Positions 32,922 to 41,146 of a stretch of DNA of 64,000 bases are shown here, one piece after another. The first letter of the stretch is position 1. Each line of letters begins with the position of its first letter. Both the position numbers and the translations under genes were made by a program. The DNA is from Dactylosporangium aurantiacum. Lineage in GTDB: Bacteria > Actinomycetota > Actinomycetes > Mycobacteriales > Micromonosporaceae. The DNA lies in NCBI RefSeq assembly GCF_000716715.1, contig NZ_JNYJ01000046.1:1-64000 (forward strand), written 5' to 3'. Under the pieces are notes generated by a model that had not been told where the DNA came from, did no database searches, and was given only the letters and a program-made list of their open reading frames with translations.

Positions 32922-33475
32922 CGACGCCGCCGGGCCGGCACGCCGCCGGCCATCCGGACCGCGTGCCGGGTGGGCACGCCCAGCAGCCCGGGCAGCAGTA
33001 CGGGCCGGCCGAGCAGTGGGTCGAGCGGCAGTGGGCGGAGCAGCAGCGTCGTGCCGGTGGGGCGTGGCCGGATGAGCCGCGGGGTGATCTGGCGGCGGAG
33101 CCGTGGACGGATCACACATGGGTGGATCAGGACGCGGGTCCGGTGGTGCGGCCGTACGCGATGACGGGTGGCCGGGTGCATCCGGCGTCGGGGTCGTTCG
33201 ACGTGGTGGCGATGGTGGTGGCGAACCGGGCGGCGGTGGCGGGGCACGGGTACGGGCTGCAGCCGGAGCACCGGGCGATCCTGGCGTACGCGCGGGAGCC
33301 CTTGGCGGTGGCGGAGCTGGCGTCGCACCTGGACCTGGCGTTGGGTGTGGTGCGGGTGCTGCTGGGTGACCTGCTGGGTCAGGGGCTGATCGAGATGTAC
33401 CACCCTGCGGTGGCGGGCGAGCTGCCGAGCGAGAGCATCCTGAAGGCGGTGATCAATGGACTCCGGGCGCTCTAG
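32918..33475 (+). CDS. DUF742 protein (CvnC type)
   Basis: The 185-residue protein has a disordered Gly/Gln/Pro start and a winged-helix-like DUF742 domain: VRPYAMTGGRVHPASGSFDVVAMV, then ILAYAREPLAVAELASHLDLALGVVRVLLGDLL. It belongs to the conserved four-gene conservon set and overlaps the GTPase gene by 20 bases. Confidence 0.95.
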   Translation: MTTPPGRHAAGHPDRVPGGHAQQPGQQYGPAEQWVERQWAEQQRRAGGAWPDEPRGDLAAEPWTDHTWVDQDAGPVVRPYAMTGGRVHPASGSFDVVAMVVANRAAVAGHGYGLQPEHRAILAYAREPLAVAELASHLDLALGVVRVLLGDLLGQGLIEMYHPAVAGELPSESILKAVINGLRAL

Positions 33476-34034
33476 GCCGGTCCCGACGGCGATCAAGATT
33501 CTGGTCGCGGGTGGGTTCGGTGCGGGGAAGACGACGCTGGTCGGTGCGGTGAGTGAGATCCGGCCGTTGCAGACGGAGGAGTCGCTGACGGCGGCGGGGA
33601 TCGGCACGGATGATCTGACCGGGGTGGAGCGCAAGTCGACCACGACGGTGGCGATGGACTTCGGGCGGATCACGATCGGTCAGGACGTGGTGCTGTATCT
33701 GTTCGGTACGCCGGGGCAGGATCGGTTCTGGTTCCTGTGGGACGAGCTGGCGCTGGGTGCGCTGGGGGCGGTGGTGCTGGCGGACACGCGCCGGTTGGCG
33801 GACTGTTTCCCGTCGATCGACTACTTCGAGCGGCGCGGCACGCCGTTCGTGGTGGCGGTGAACTGTTTCGATGACGCGTCGTCGTACACGGAGGCGGAGG
33901 TGCGGGAGGCGCTGGACCTGGACGCGCATGTGCCGTTGTTGTTGTGTGACGCGCGGGACCGGGAGTCGAGCAAGGCGGTGCTGATCGGGCTGGTGGAGCA
34001 TGTGTTGGCGCTGTCGACGTCCCGGGTGCGGTAG
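33456..34034 (+). CDS. Conservon small GTPase (CvnD type)
   Basis: The 192-residue protein has a P-loop GGFGAGKTT near the start, a Thr-containing switch I (GVERKSTTTVAMDFG), switch II FGTPGQDRFWFLWDEL, and VNCFDD in place of the usual NKxD. It is the ATP/GTP-binding output of the conservon. The gene ends 53 bases before the likely start of kdd. Confidence 0.95.
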   Translation: MDSGRSRPVPTAIKILVAGGFGAGKTTLVGAVSEIRPLQTEESLTAAGIGTDDLTGVERKSTTTVAMDFGRITIGQDVVLYLFGTPGQDRFWFLWDELALGALGAVVLADTRRLADCFPSIDYFERRGTPFVVAVNCFDDASSYTEAEVREALDLDAHVPLLLCDARDRESSKAVLIGLVEHVLALSTSRVR

Positions 34035-34087
34035 TTCTTCCCGCTTGAGCGCTGGTGTGCCGGAAAATCTTCGGCTAACTTGTGGCA
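34035..34087 (+). promoter_or_regulatory. kdd operon promoter with kamA-like operator
   Basis: CGGAAAATCTTCGG at 34061-34074 matches the kamA near site (11 of 13 bases when aligned on the complementary strand) and ends two bases before TAACTT (34076-34081), a -10 box that lies six bases before the GTG at 34088. A TTCTTC half-site at 34035-34040 sits 32 bases upstream, close to the 30-base spacing seen at kamA. Confidence 0.55.
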
Positions 34088-35251
34088 GTGCGGGAAATGA
34101 CTTCGCCGATCGGGTTGCATCGGGTGGTGGCGCCGGCCGGGGTGCTGCCCCAGGCCGCGGACCGGCTGGACCCTGACCCGGTCATCGGCGCCGACGAGGT
34201 CCGTATCCGGGTGCGGCGGCTCAACCTGGACGCGGCGTCGTTCCATCAGCTGCGCACCGAGCACGGCGGCGACGGCGGCAAGGTCCGGGCCGCGGTGCTG
34301 GACATCGTCGGCAGCCGCGGCAAGATGCACAACCCGGTCACCGGGTCCGGCGGGATGCTCATCGGCACCGTCGAGGCCGTCGGCCCGGGCTCGCCGCTCG
34401 GGCTGCGGGTCGGTGACCAGGTGGCGACGCTGGTGTCGCTGACGTTGACGCCGCTGCACATCGCCGACGGGCTGCGCGACTGGGACGGGCTGTCGGAGCA
34501 GGTGCCGTGCGACGGGCACGCGATCCTGTTCGCCCGGTCGATCGCCGCGGTGCTGCCCGCCGACCTGGACCCGCAGCTGGCCCTCGCCGTGCTCGACGTG
34601 TGCGGGGCGCCGGCGCTGGTCGCCCGGGTCGTGCGCCAGTCCCTGCGGGCCCGCACCCGGACCGGCACCGACCCGGCGGCGGAGCCGGGGCGGCCGTTGC
34701 GGGTCGCGGTGCTCGGCGCGGCCGGCAAGAGCGGCTCCCTGGCTCTGGCCGCCGCCCGTGACGCCGCCCGTGACGCCGATCGCGACACGGCCGGTGGCCA
34801 CCTGGCGGTGCGCACCGTCGGCGTGGTCCGCGACGAGACCGAACGGGCCCGGCTCACCGCGGCCGGTCTCGCCGACACCGTGATCATCGCCGACGCCCGC
34901 GACGCCGTCGGGCTCGCCGCCGCCCTCGACCACGCCGCAGGGGACGGCCCGGCGGGCGGCGGGGCCGCGGACGTCACCGTCGTCTGCGTCGACGTCCCCG
35001 GCTGCGAACACGCCGCCGTCCTGGCCACCGCCGCCGGCGGCACGGTGATCTTCTTCTCGATGGCCACGTCGTTCCCCGCCGCGGCGCTCGGCGCCGAAGG
35101 GCTCGCCGCCGACGTCACCATGCTCATCGGCAACGGCTACGTGCCGGGACACGCCGACTACGCGCTGCGGCTGCTGCGCGGCGACCGCGGCGTCCAGGAC
35201 CTGTTTCAGGCGCGGCTCGCAACCGTCGCACCGCCCGGGTTGGCAGACTGA
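34088..35251 (+). CDS. kdd: L-erythro-3,5-diaminohexanoate dehydrogenase
   Basis: This 387-residue protein should oxidise 3,5-diaminohexanoate to 3-keto-5-aminohexanoate with NAD. It is a medium-chain-like reductase with a catalytic region around LDIVGSRGKMHNPVTGSGGML, a Rossmann motif AVLGAAGKSGSLALAAARD and TVVCVDVPGCEHAAVLAT. It begins the operon that contains kamD and kamE, whose product it uses. GTG 34088 is preferred because TAACTT lies six bases upstream; GTG 34082 and ATG 34097 are in frame too. There is an Arg/Thr/Pro-rich insert (RARTRTGTDPAAEPGRPLR) before the Rossmann fold. Confidence 0.85.
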   Translation: MREMTSPIGLHRVVAPAGVLPQAADRLDPDPVIGADEVRIRVRRLNLDAASFHQLRTEHGGDGGKVRAAVLDIVGSRGKMHNPVTGSGGMLIGTVEAVGPGSPLGLRVGDQVATLVSLTLTPLHIADGLRDWDGLSEQVPCDGHAILFARSIAAVLPADLDPQLALAVLDVCGAPALVARVVRQSLRARTRTGTDPAAEPGRPLRVAVLGAAGKSGSLALAAARDAARDADRDTAGGHLAVRTVGVVRDETERARLTAAGLADTVIIADARDAVGLAAALDHAAGDGPAGGGAADVTVVCVDVPGCEHAAVLATAAGGTVIFFSMATSFPAAALGAEGLAADVTMLIGNGYVPGHADYALRLLRGDRGVQDLFQARLATVAPPGLAD

Positions 35252-35256
35252 GCCGC

Positions 35257-36801
35257 ATGCGAACCCTCTTCCGTGACGGCCGTGTCCACACCCCCGCCGA
35301 CCCGTCCGCGACCGCGATGCTCGTCGACGGTGACACGATCGCCTGGCTCGGCCCGACCGCCGACGCGCCCACCGTCACCGGCGGCCGCGTCGACCGGGTC
35401 GTCGACCTCGACGGTGCGCTGGTCACCCCGGCGTTCGTCGACGCGCACGTGCACACCACGGCGACCGGGTTCACGCTGCGCGGGCTGAACCTCGCCGGCA
35501 CCACGTCCCGCACGGCGGTCCTGGACGCGGTCGCCGCGCACGCCGCGACCCTGCCCGCGGACGCGATCGTCATCGGGCACGGCTGGGACGAGTCCGGGTG
35601 GATCGACCAGCGGACCCCGACCGCGGCCGAGCTCGACCGGGCCGGCGGCGGCCGCGGCGTGTACCTGTCCCGTGCGTGCGTGCACGCGGCGCTGGTGTCC
35701 AGCGGCCTGCTGACGGCGCCGGTGCGGGCGGCGGCCGGGTACGACGCGTCGGGGTGGCTGCGCCGCGACGCGCACCACCTGGTGCGGGAGGTCGCGTTCG
35801 GGTCGGTGACGCACGCGCAGATCCTCGACGCGCAACGCGCCGCGCTGACCCACGCGGCGTCGCTGGGGATCGCGTCGGTGCACGAGTGCGGCGGGCCCGG
35901 CACGTCGGGTGAGGCGGACTTCGTCGCGGCGTTGTCGCACGGCGACGGGTACCCGCAGGTGTTCGGGCTGTGGGGTGAGCCGAACGCGGCCGCGAAGGCC
36001 AAGGAGCTCGGGGCGGTCGGCGCGGCCGGGGACCTGTACGCCGACGGGGCGCTGGGCGCGCGGACCGCGCACCTGCGCAGCGCGTACCTCGACGGCGGCG
36101 ACGGTGAGCACGGGCACGGGTACCTGAGCGTGCAGCAGGTGACGGCGCACCTGGTCGACTGCGCCGTGCACGGGGTGCAGGGCGGGTTCCACGCGATCGG
36201 TGACCAGGCGATCGCGACGGTCCTGGACGGGTTCGCGGGGGCGGCGAAACAGGTCGGGCTGGAGCGGATCCGGGCCGGTCGGCACCGCATCGAGCACGTG
36301 GAGCTGCTGGACAAGGCGTTGATCGCGGGGCTGGTCGACTACGGGATCGTGGCGAGCGTGCAGCCGGCGTTCGACCGGCTGTGGGGCGGTGAGCACGGCA
36401 TGTACGCGCAGCGGCTCGGCCGGGCCCGGTCGTTGGCGTCGAACCCGATCGGTGCCCTGGCGGGGGTGGGGGTGTTGCTGGCGTTCGGGTCGGACTCGCC
36501 GGTGACGGACCTGGACCCGTGGGGGACGTGCCGGGCGGCGATGCGGCACCACAACCCGGTGCAGCGTATCGGGGCGAAGGCGGCGTTCGCGGCGCACACC
36601 CGCGGCGGGTGGCGGGCCGTCGGCGTCGACGACGAGGGGGTGCTGAACCCGGGCTGGTCGGCGACGTTCACGGTGTGGGACACGACGGAGGACATCAGTG
36701 AGGTGCTGCACACCGAGGACAACCCGCGGGCGCGGGTGACGGTGCTGCGGGGCCGGCCGATCCATGTCGGGCAGGGCGACGGCAGGCGGGAGCCGCGGTG
36801 A
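35257..36801 (+). CDS. YtcJ-like metal-dependent amidohydrolase
   Basis: The 514-residue protein belongs to amidohydrolase family 3: the metal-binding DAHVHTT near residue 63, later His-containing GGFHAIGDQAIA and RHRIEHVELL, and the catalytic Asp in LAFGSDSPVTDLDPW. These enzymes cleave C-N bonds such as N-acyl or cyclic amides. It is placed five bases after kdd and overlaps kamD by GTGA, so it is an integral operon member. No such step is known in lysine fermentation; release of lysine or an intermediate from an N-acyl or lactam form is a guess. Confidence 0.85.
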   Translation: MRTLFRDGRVHTPADPSATAMLVDGDTIAWLGPTADAPTVTGGRVDRVVDLDGALVTPAFVDAHVHTTATGFTLRGLNLAGTTSRTAVLDAVAAHAATLPADAIVIGHGWDESGWIDQRTPTAAELDRAGGGRGVYLSRACVHAALVSSGLLTAPVRAAAGYDASGWLRRDAHHLVREVAFGSVTHAQILDAQRAALTHAASLGIASVHECGGPGTSGEADFVAALSHGDGYPQVFGLWGEPNAAAKAKELGAVGAAGDLYADGALGARTAHLRSAYLDGGDGEHGHGYLSVQQVTAHLVDCAVHGVQGGFHAIGDQAIATVLDGFAGAAKQVGLERIRAGRHRIEHVELLDKALIAGLVDYGIVASVQPAFDRLWGGEHGMYAQRLGRARSLASNPIGALAGVGVLLAFGSDSPVTDLDPWGTCRAAMRHHNPVQRIGAKAAFAAHTRGGWRAVGVDDEGVLNPGWSATFTVWDTTEDISEVLHTEDNPRARVTVLRGRPIHVGQGDGRREPR

Positions 36802-38375
36802 GCAAGCTGAAACTCGACCGGCGTACGGTGGCGACCGCGCGGCGGCTGGCGGCGGCCGCGGGGCGGCCGGTGGTCGAACTGGCGCGTTCGCACACGACGG
36901 TGTCGGTGGAGCGGGCAACGCTGCGGCTGGCCGGGATCACCGGCGCGGACCCGGACGGGATCCCGTGGGTGAACCGGCTCGTGGACACGATCGTGGAGCA
37001 GGTCGGGCTCGAGCACGGGGTGACCGGGCCGGTGTTCGAGGCGCTGCTGCGCGACGGGCACCAGGACCTGACGTTGCTGGCGCAGAAGGCGGCGGCGGGC
37101 AGCGTCACGTTCCGGGCGGGTGCGGTGCCGGCGGCGGCGCGGCGGGCCGGGACCCGGGCGGTGAAGGCCGGGCTGGCGCGCATCGACCGGCGCCGCGCGG
37201 AGCGGGAGCGGCTGATCCGGCGGCACGGCGACCCGCGGCAGCGGCCGTGGATCTACCTGATCGTCGCGACCGGCGACATCTACGAGGACATCCCGCAGGC
37301 GCAGGCGGCGGCGCGGGCCGGCGCGGACGTGATCGCGGTGATCCGGTCGACCGGGCAGTCGCTGCTGGACTACGTGCCGGAGGGCGCGACCCGGGAAGGG
37401 TTCGCCGGGACGTACGCGACGCAGGAGAACTTCCGGCTGATGCGGGCCGCGCTGGACGACACGTCGAAGGAGGTCGGCCGGTACGTCCGGCTGACGAACT
37501 ACGCCTCAGGGCTGTGCATGCCGGAGATCGCGGCCCTCGCCGGGCTGGAACGGCTCGACATGATGCTCAACGACTCGATGTACGGGATCCTGTTCCGCGA
37601 CATCAACCCGATCCGCACGTTCGTCGACCAGCGGTTCTCCCGGCAGATCCACGCCCGCGCCGGGATCATCATCAACACCGGTGAGGACAACTACCTCACG
37701 ACCGCGGACGCGGTCGAGGCGGCGCACACGGTGACGGTGTCGCAGCTGCTCAACGAGTACTTCGCGCACGAGGCCGGACTGCGGGACTGGCAGCTGGGCC
37801 TCGGGCACGCGTTCGAGATCAACCCGGAGCTGCCGGAGTCGTTCCGGCTGGAGCTGGCGCACGCGCTGCTGGCGCGGGAGCTGTTCCCGGACGCGCCGCT
37901 GAAGTGGATGCCGCCGACGAAACACATGACCGGTGACGTGTTCCGCGGCAACCTGCTGGACGGGTTCTTCAACCTCGCCGGGGCGCTGACCGGGCAGGGG
38001 ATCCTGCTGGTGGGGATGATGACGGAGGCGGTGGTGACGCCGTGGCTGTCGGACCGGGACATCGCGCTGCAGAACGTGCACTACGTGCTCGGCGCCGCCG
38101 GGAACCTGCACGAGGACTTCACGCCGGGGCCGTTCATCCGGCAGCGGGCGCACACGGTGCTGGACGAGGCGGTGACGTTGCTGCGGCAGATCGGCCGGCA
38201 GGGGCTGCTGACCGCGATCGGTGAAGGCACGTTCGGGATCATGCGGCGCCCCGCCGACCGGGGCAAAGGCCTCGACGGGGTCGCCGCCCGCGGCCCCGGG
38301 TACTGGAACCCGGCGATCGAGCTGCTCGATGCGCACGTCGAGGCGGACGTCGACGGGCAAGGGGGTGCGTCGTGA
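36798..38375 (+). CDS. kamD: Lysine 5,6-aminomutase alpha subunit
   Basis: The 525-residue protein matches KamD in length and in its blocks KLDRRTVATARRLAAA, RPWIYLIVATGDIYEDIPQAQ, LTNYASGLCMPEIAAL, LDMMLNDSMYGILFRDINPIRTF and PPTKHMTGDVFRGN. With KamE it forms the adenosylcobalamin and PLP enzyme that moves the terminal amino group of beta-lysine (or D-lysine) from carbon 6 to 5. It overlaps the upstream and downstream genes by four bases. Confidence 0.95.
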   Translation: MSKLKLDRRTVATARRLAAAAGRPVVELARSHTTVSVERATLRLAGITGADPDGIPWVNRLVDTIVEQVGLEHGVTGPVFEALLRDGHQDLTLLAQKAAAGSVTFRAGAVPAAARRAGTRAVKAGLARIDRRRAERERLIRRHGDPRQRPWIYLIVATGDIYEDIPQAQAAARAGADVIAVIRSTGQSLLDYVPEGATREGFAGTYATQENFRLMRAALDDTSKEVGRYVRLTNYASGLCMPEIAALAGLERLDMMLNDSMYGILFRDINPIRTFVDQRFSRQIHARAGIIINTGEDNYLTTADAVEAAHTVTVSQLLNEYFAHEAGLRDWQLGLGHAFEINPELPESFRLELAHALLARELFPDAPLKWMPPTKHMTGDVFRGNLLDGFFNLAGALTGQGILLVGMMTEAVVTPWLSDRDIALQNVHYVLGAAGNLHEDFTPGPFIRQRAHTVLDEAVTLLRQIGRQGLLTAIGEGTFGIMRRPADRGKGLDGVAARGPGYWNPAIELLDAHVEADVDGQGGAS

Positions 38376-39103
38376 GTGCGGTGGTGCGGCCGTACGGGGA
38401 CACGACCGGCGACGGCATGGTCCAGGTGAGTTTCACGCTGCCCCTGGCGGCCGACAAACGCGGGGAGGGCGCGGCGTTGCAGCTGGCCGGGAAGATGGGC
38501 ATCGACCCGGCGATGGTGGTGCACACCCGGGCGATCGGCGAGCGGCACACGTTCTTCGTCGTGTACGGCCGGGTCAACCATCTCGTGGAGCCCGGGAAGG
38601 TCGTCGTCGCCGAGCGGGACTATCCGCTGCTGTCGGCGAAAGAGGTGAACGCGGCGATCCGGGCGAAGCTGCGGCGCAAGCTCGTCGTCGTCGGGGCGTG
38701 CATCGGCACCGACGCGCACACCGTCGGTATCGACGCCATCCTCAACGTGAAAGGGATCGCCGGTGAGAAGGGTCTGGAGTACTACCGGGAGTGCCGGGTG
38801 GTGAACCTCGGGGCGCAGGTCGCGGTCGCCGCGCTGGTGGAGCACGCCCGGGTGGAGAAGGCCGACGCGGTCCTGGTCAGTCAGGTCGTCACGCAACGCG
38901 ACGCGCACCTGCACAACACGCGGGAGATGTCGGCGGCGTTCCGGGAGGCGTTCCCGGCGGCGCGCCGGCCGCTGCTCGTCGTCGGTGGGCCACGCTTCGA
39001 CGAGCTGCAGACCGAGGAGCTCGGCGTCGACCGGATCTTCGGCCGGGGCACCACCCCGCGGGAGGTCGCGTCGTACCTGGTGCACGCGGTCGGTGCCCGG
39101 TGA
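38372..39103 (+). CDS. kamE: Lysine 5,6-aminomutase beta subunit, cobalamin-binding
   Basis: The 243-residue subunit has the N-terminal dimerisation part (VRPYGDTTGDGMVQVSFTLP) and the B12-binding Rossmann domain with the DAHTVG form of the DxHxxG motif (in GACIGTDAHTVGID), where His replaces the lower axial ligand of cobalamin. The PLP-linking lysine is expected in the second half of the first domain or the loop near INVKGIAGEKGLE-like residues. Length agrees with KamE. GTG start overlaps kamD. Confidence 0.95.
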   Translation: MSAVVRPYGDTTGDGMVQVSFTLPLAADKRGEGAALQLAGKMGIDPAMVVHTRAIGERHTFFVVYGRVNHLVEPGKVVVAERDYPLLSAKEVNAAIRAKLRRKLVVVGACIGTDAHTVGIDAILNVKGIAGEKGLEYYRECRVVNLGAQVAVAALVEHARVEKADAVLVSQVVTQRDAHLHNTREMSAAFREAFPAARRPLLVVGGPRFDELQTEELGVDRIFGRGTTPREVASYLVHAVGAR

Positions 39104-39483
39104 GCGGGGCGGCGGTCGGGGTGCGGGTGACGCACCGGCGGTACGTGCCGTACTCGCACGCGCACTACGCCGGGAACCTCGTCGACGGCGCGTACAGCCT
39201 CGCGCTGTTCGGTGACGTCGCCACCGAGCTGTGCATCCGTACCGACGGTGACGAAGGGCTGTTCGCCGGGTACTCGACGGTGGCGTTCCACGCGCCGGTC
39301 CACGCCGGTGACGTGCTGGAGGTGACCGCGACGATCACCCGGGTCGGCACCCGGTCCAGGACGGTGGACTTCGCGTGTCACGTCGTGTGCCGGGGCACGC
39401 CGCAGGTGCGGGCGTCGGCGGCGCAGGTGCTGGACCCGCCGCTGCTGGCGGTGTCGGCGACCGGCACCGTCGTCGTGCCGTAG
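39100..39483 (+). CDS. kal: Kal-like hotdog protein, probable 3-aminobutyryl-CoA ammonia-lyase
   Basis: The 127-residue protein is a single hotdog domain: VTHRRYVPYSHAHYAGNLVDGAYSLALFGDVATELCIRTDGDEGLF and FHAPVHAGDVLEVTATITRVG. These match the short Kal proteins of lysine fermenters, which remove ammonia from 3-aminobutyryl-CoA to give crotonyl-CoA. A generic thioesterase is the alternative, but position directly after kamE (GTGA overlap) supports Kal. Confidence 0.8.
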   Translation: MSGAAVGVRVTHRRYVPYSHAHYAGNLVDGAYSLALFGDVATELCIRTDGDEGLFAGYSTVAFHAPVHAGDVLEVTATITRVGTRSRTVDFACHVVCRGTPQVRASAAQVLDPPLLAVSATGTVVVP

Positions 39484-39495
39484 GGGTAGGCGACC

Positions 39496-40701
39496 GTGCT
39501 GGTGGCGTGTGTGGACGTCGGGTCGACGGACACGAAGCTCGCGGTCGTCGACGTCAGCGACGGCACGCTCGTGCGGACCGGCACCCACCCGACGACCGGC
39601 GGTGACGTCCTGCACGGCGTCGACGCGCTCCTCACCGACGCCGGCCCGGTCGGCGACGTGTACTGCTGCTCGTCGGCCGGGGGTGGGCTGCGGCTGGCGG
39701 TGATCGGCTACGAGGCGCTCGTGTCCGCCGACGCCGCGCACCGGGTCGCGTTGTCGGCCGGGGCGCGGGTCGTGCACGTCGCCGCCGGCCCGCAGGACCC
39801 GGCCGGGATCCGGGGGGTGCGGGCCGCCCGCCCGGACGTGGTGCTGCTCGTCGGTGGCACCGACGGCGGTGACGGTGACGTGCTGCTGCACAACGCGCGG
39901 CGGGTCGCCGCGGCCCGGTGGCGGGTCCCGGTCGTCGTGGCCGGCAACAGCGACGTGCGTGACGCCGCCGTGGACACGTTGACCGGGCGGGGTGTCCCGG
40001 CGGTCGGCGCCGGGAACGTCCTGCCCCGCATCGGGGTGCTCGAGCCGGCGTCGGCGCGCGCCGCGATCCGTGAGATGTTCCTGCGGCACGTCATCGGCGG
40101 CAAACACCTGTCGCGGGGGACCCGGTTCCCGCGGCTGGTGCGGATGGCGACCCCGGACGCGGTCCTGACCGGGGTGTCGCTGCTCGCCGACACCGCCGCC
40201 GCCGACGGTGACCTCCTCGTCGTGGACGTCGGTGGCGCGACGACCGACGTGTACAGCTGCCTCGTGCCCGACGGTGGTGGTGGGGTGGCGGGGACGTTGT
40301 GGCGGGCCCGGACCGTCGAGGGGGACCTCGGGGTGCGGTGGAACGTCGACGGTGTGCACGCCGCCGCGGCGCGGGAACACGTCACCGTCGCCGGTGGTGA
40401 CCTCGGCGTCGCCGCCGCGGCGGCCGTCATCGGGGTGCGCCGGCACGCGCGCAGCGGCCGGGACCTGCGCAACGTCGGGGTCGTCGTCGCGTCCGGTGGC
40501 GTGTTCCGGCACGCCGCCCCGGCCGCGGCCCGCGCCGCCGTCGCGCCGGTCCTGCACGACCACGCCGGTGGGTGGGCGTTGCCGCGGGCGCCGCGGGTCA
40601 CCGTCGACGACCGGTACGTCCTGGCGCCCGCCGGGCTCCTCGCCGCGGAGCACCCGGCCGCCGCGGCGGCGCTGCTGCGCGGGTACCTGCACAGCGGGTG
40701 A
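39496..40701 (+). CDS. MutL/GlmL-like ASKHA protein, probable aminomutase reactivase
   Basis: The 401-residue protein belongs to the glutamate-mutase MutL/GlmL type of the actin-like ATPase superfamily: CVDVGSTDTKLAVVDV (phosphate 1), VLLVGGTDGGDGDVLLHNAR, and VVDVGGATTDVYSCL (phosphate 2). Related proteins lie beside B12-dependent mutases and are thought to replace damaged cobalamin. GTG 39496 follows AGGGGTAGG. It is the last gene of the kdd-kam operon. The specific partner, KamDE, is inferred from position. Confidence 0.85.
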   Translation: MLVACVDVGSTDTKLAVVDVSDGTLVRTGTHPTTGGDVLHGVDALLTDAGPVGDVYCCSSAGGGLRLAVIGYEALVSADAAHRVALSAGARVVHVAAGPQDPAGIRGVRAARPDVVLLVGGTDGGDGDVLLHNARRVAAARWRVPVVVAGNSDVRDAAVDTLTGRGVPAVGAGNVLPRIGVLEPASARAAIREMFLRHVIGGKHLSRGTRFPRLVRMATPDAVLTGVSLLADTAAADGDLLVVDVGGATTDVYSCLVPDGGGGVAGTLWRARTVEGDLGVRWNVDGVHAAAAREHVTVAGGDLGVAAAAAVIGVRRHARSGRDLRNVGVVVASGGVFRHAAPAAARAAVAPVLHDHAGGWALPRAPRVTVDDRYVLAPAGLLAAEHPAAAAALLRGYLHSG

Positions 40702-40821
40702 CGGGCGGGGCAGCCGTACACGGCGGGCCGCGGGTCATCCACGGCGGGTGAACGACGCCCGACACACCGCGGCGCGCGCACCCGACACGCCGATCGGGGT
40801 GAATTACATCGTGTGCGACGG
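40702..40821. other. Gap after the kam operon
   Basis: No gene and no clear terminator are seen in these 120 bases before the promoter at 40822. Confidence 0.4.
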
Positions 40822-41146
40822 TTGACAGGGCCCCCCGCTGAGCGCGTAACGTCTTTGCGTCCTACTTCGGCGCGGGTGACCACGGTTCGCTACTCCCCAA
40901 CGCCCACTGATCGGACGTCGCCGTCAACCGACGGGACGCCACCGGATCCAGCGGGCGGGGGTCGGCGGGGGCCGCGGGCCGGGCATCCACCGGTGTCAGG
41001 GCAGGGGGGTCACGCGACCAGTAGACAACGGCACGACCCGGGCAGCCAGCCCGCGCCGCGCCGGAACGAAGGCCGCGCCTGCACATCCCTGCCGCACCGG
41101 CCGGACAAGGGCCTGGGAGCGCGGGGCGCGACCTCGGTCGCGCCCC
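40822..41146 (+). ncRNA. Candidate independent small RNA or leader transcript
   Basis: A sigma-70-type promoter (TTGACA 40822-40827, TAACGT 40847-40852, 19-base spacing) is followed by about 260 bases without a convincing reading frame, ending in a strong GC hairpin with an ATTTC tail near 41119-41146. This layout is that of a short stand-alone transcript of roughly 285 bases. It does not match RNase P, tmRNA, cobalamin or c-di-AMP riboswitch signatures that I could check by eye. A rare short peptide cannot be excluded. Confidence 0.4.
41119..41146 (+). terminator. Hairpin ending the candidate transcript
   Basis: CGGGGCGCGACC pairs with GGTCGCGCCCCG through a very short loop, followed by ATTTC. 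The stem is perfect. Confidence 0.65.

Noticed and set aside
39100..39483. Generic acyl-CoA thioesterase instead of Kal
   Set aside because: Possible by fold, but coupling to kamE and the short single-hotdog form favour Kal; kept as an alternative.
40822..41146. Cobalamin riboswitch, c-di-AMP riboswitch or RNase P RNA
   Set aside because: The region lacks the conserved B12-box, ydaO-type and RNase P core words that I looked for.
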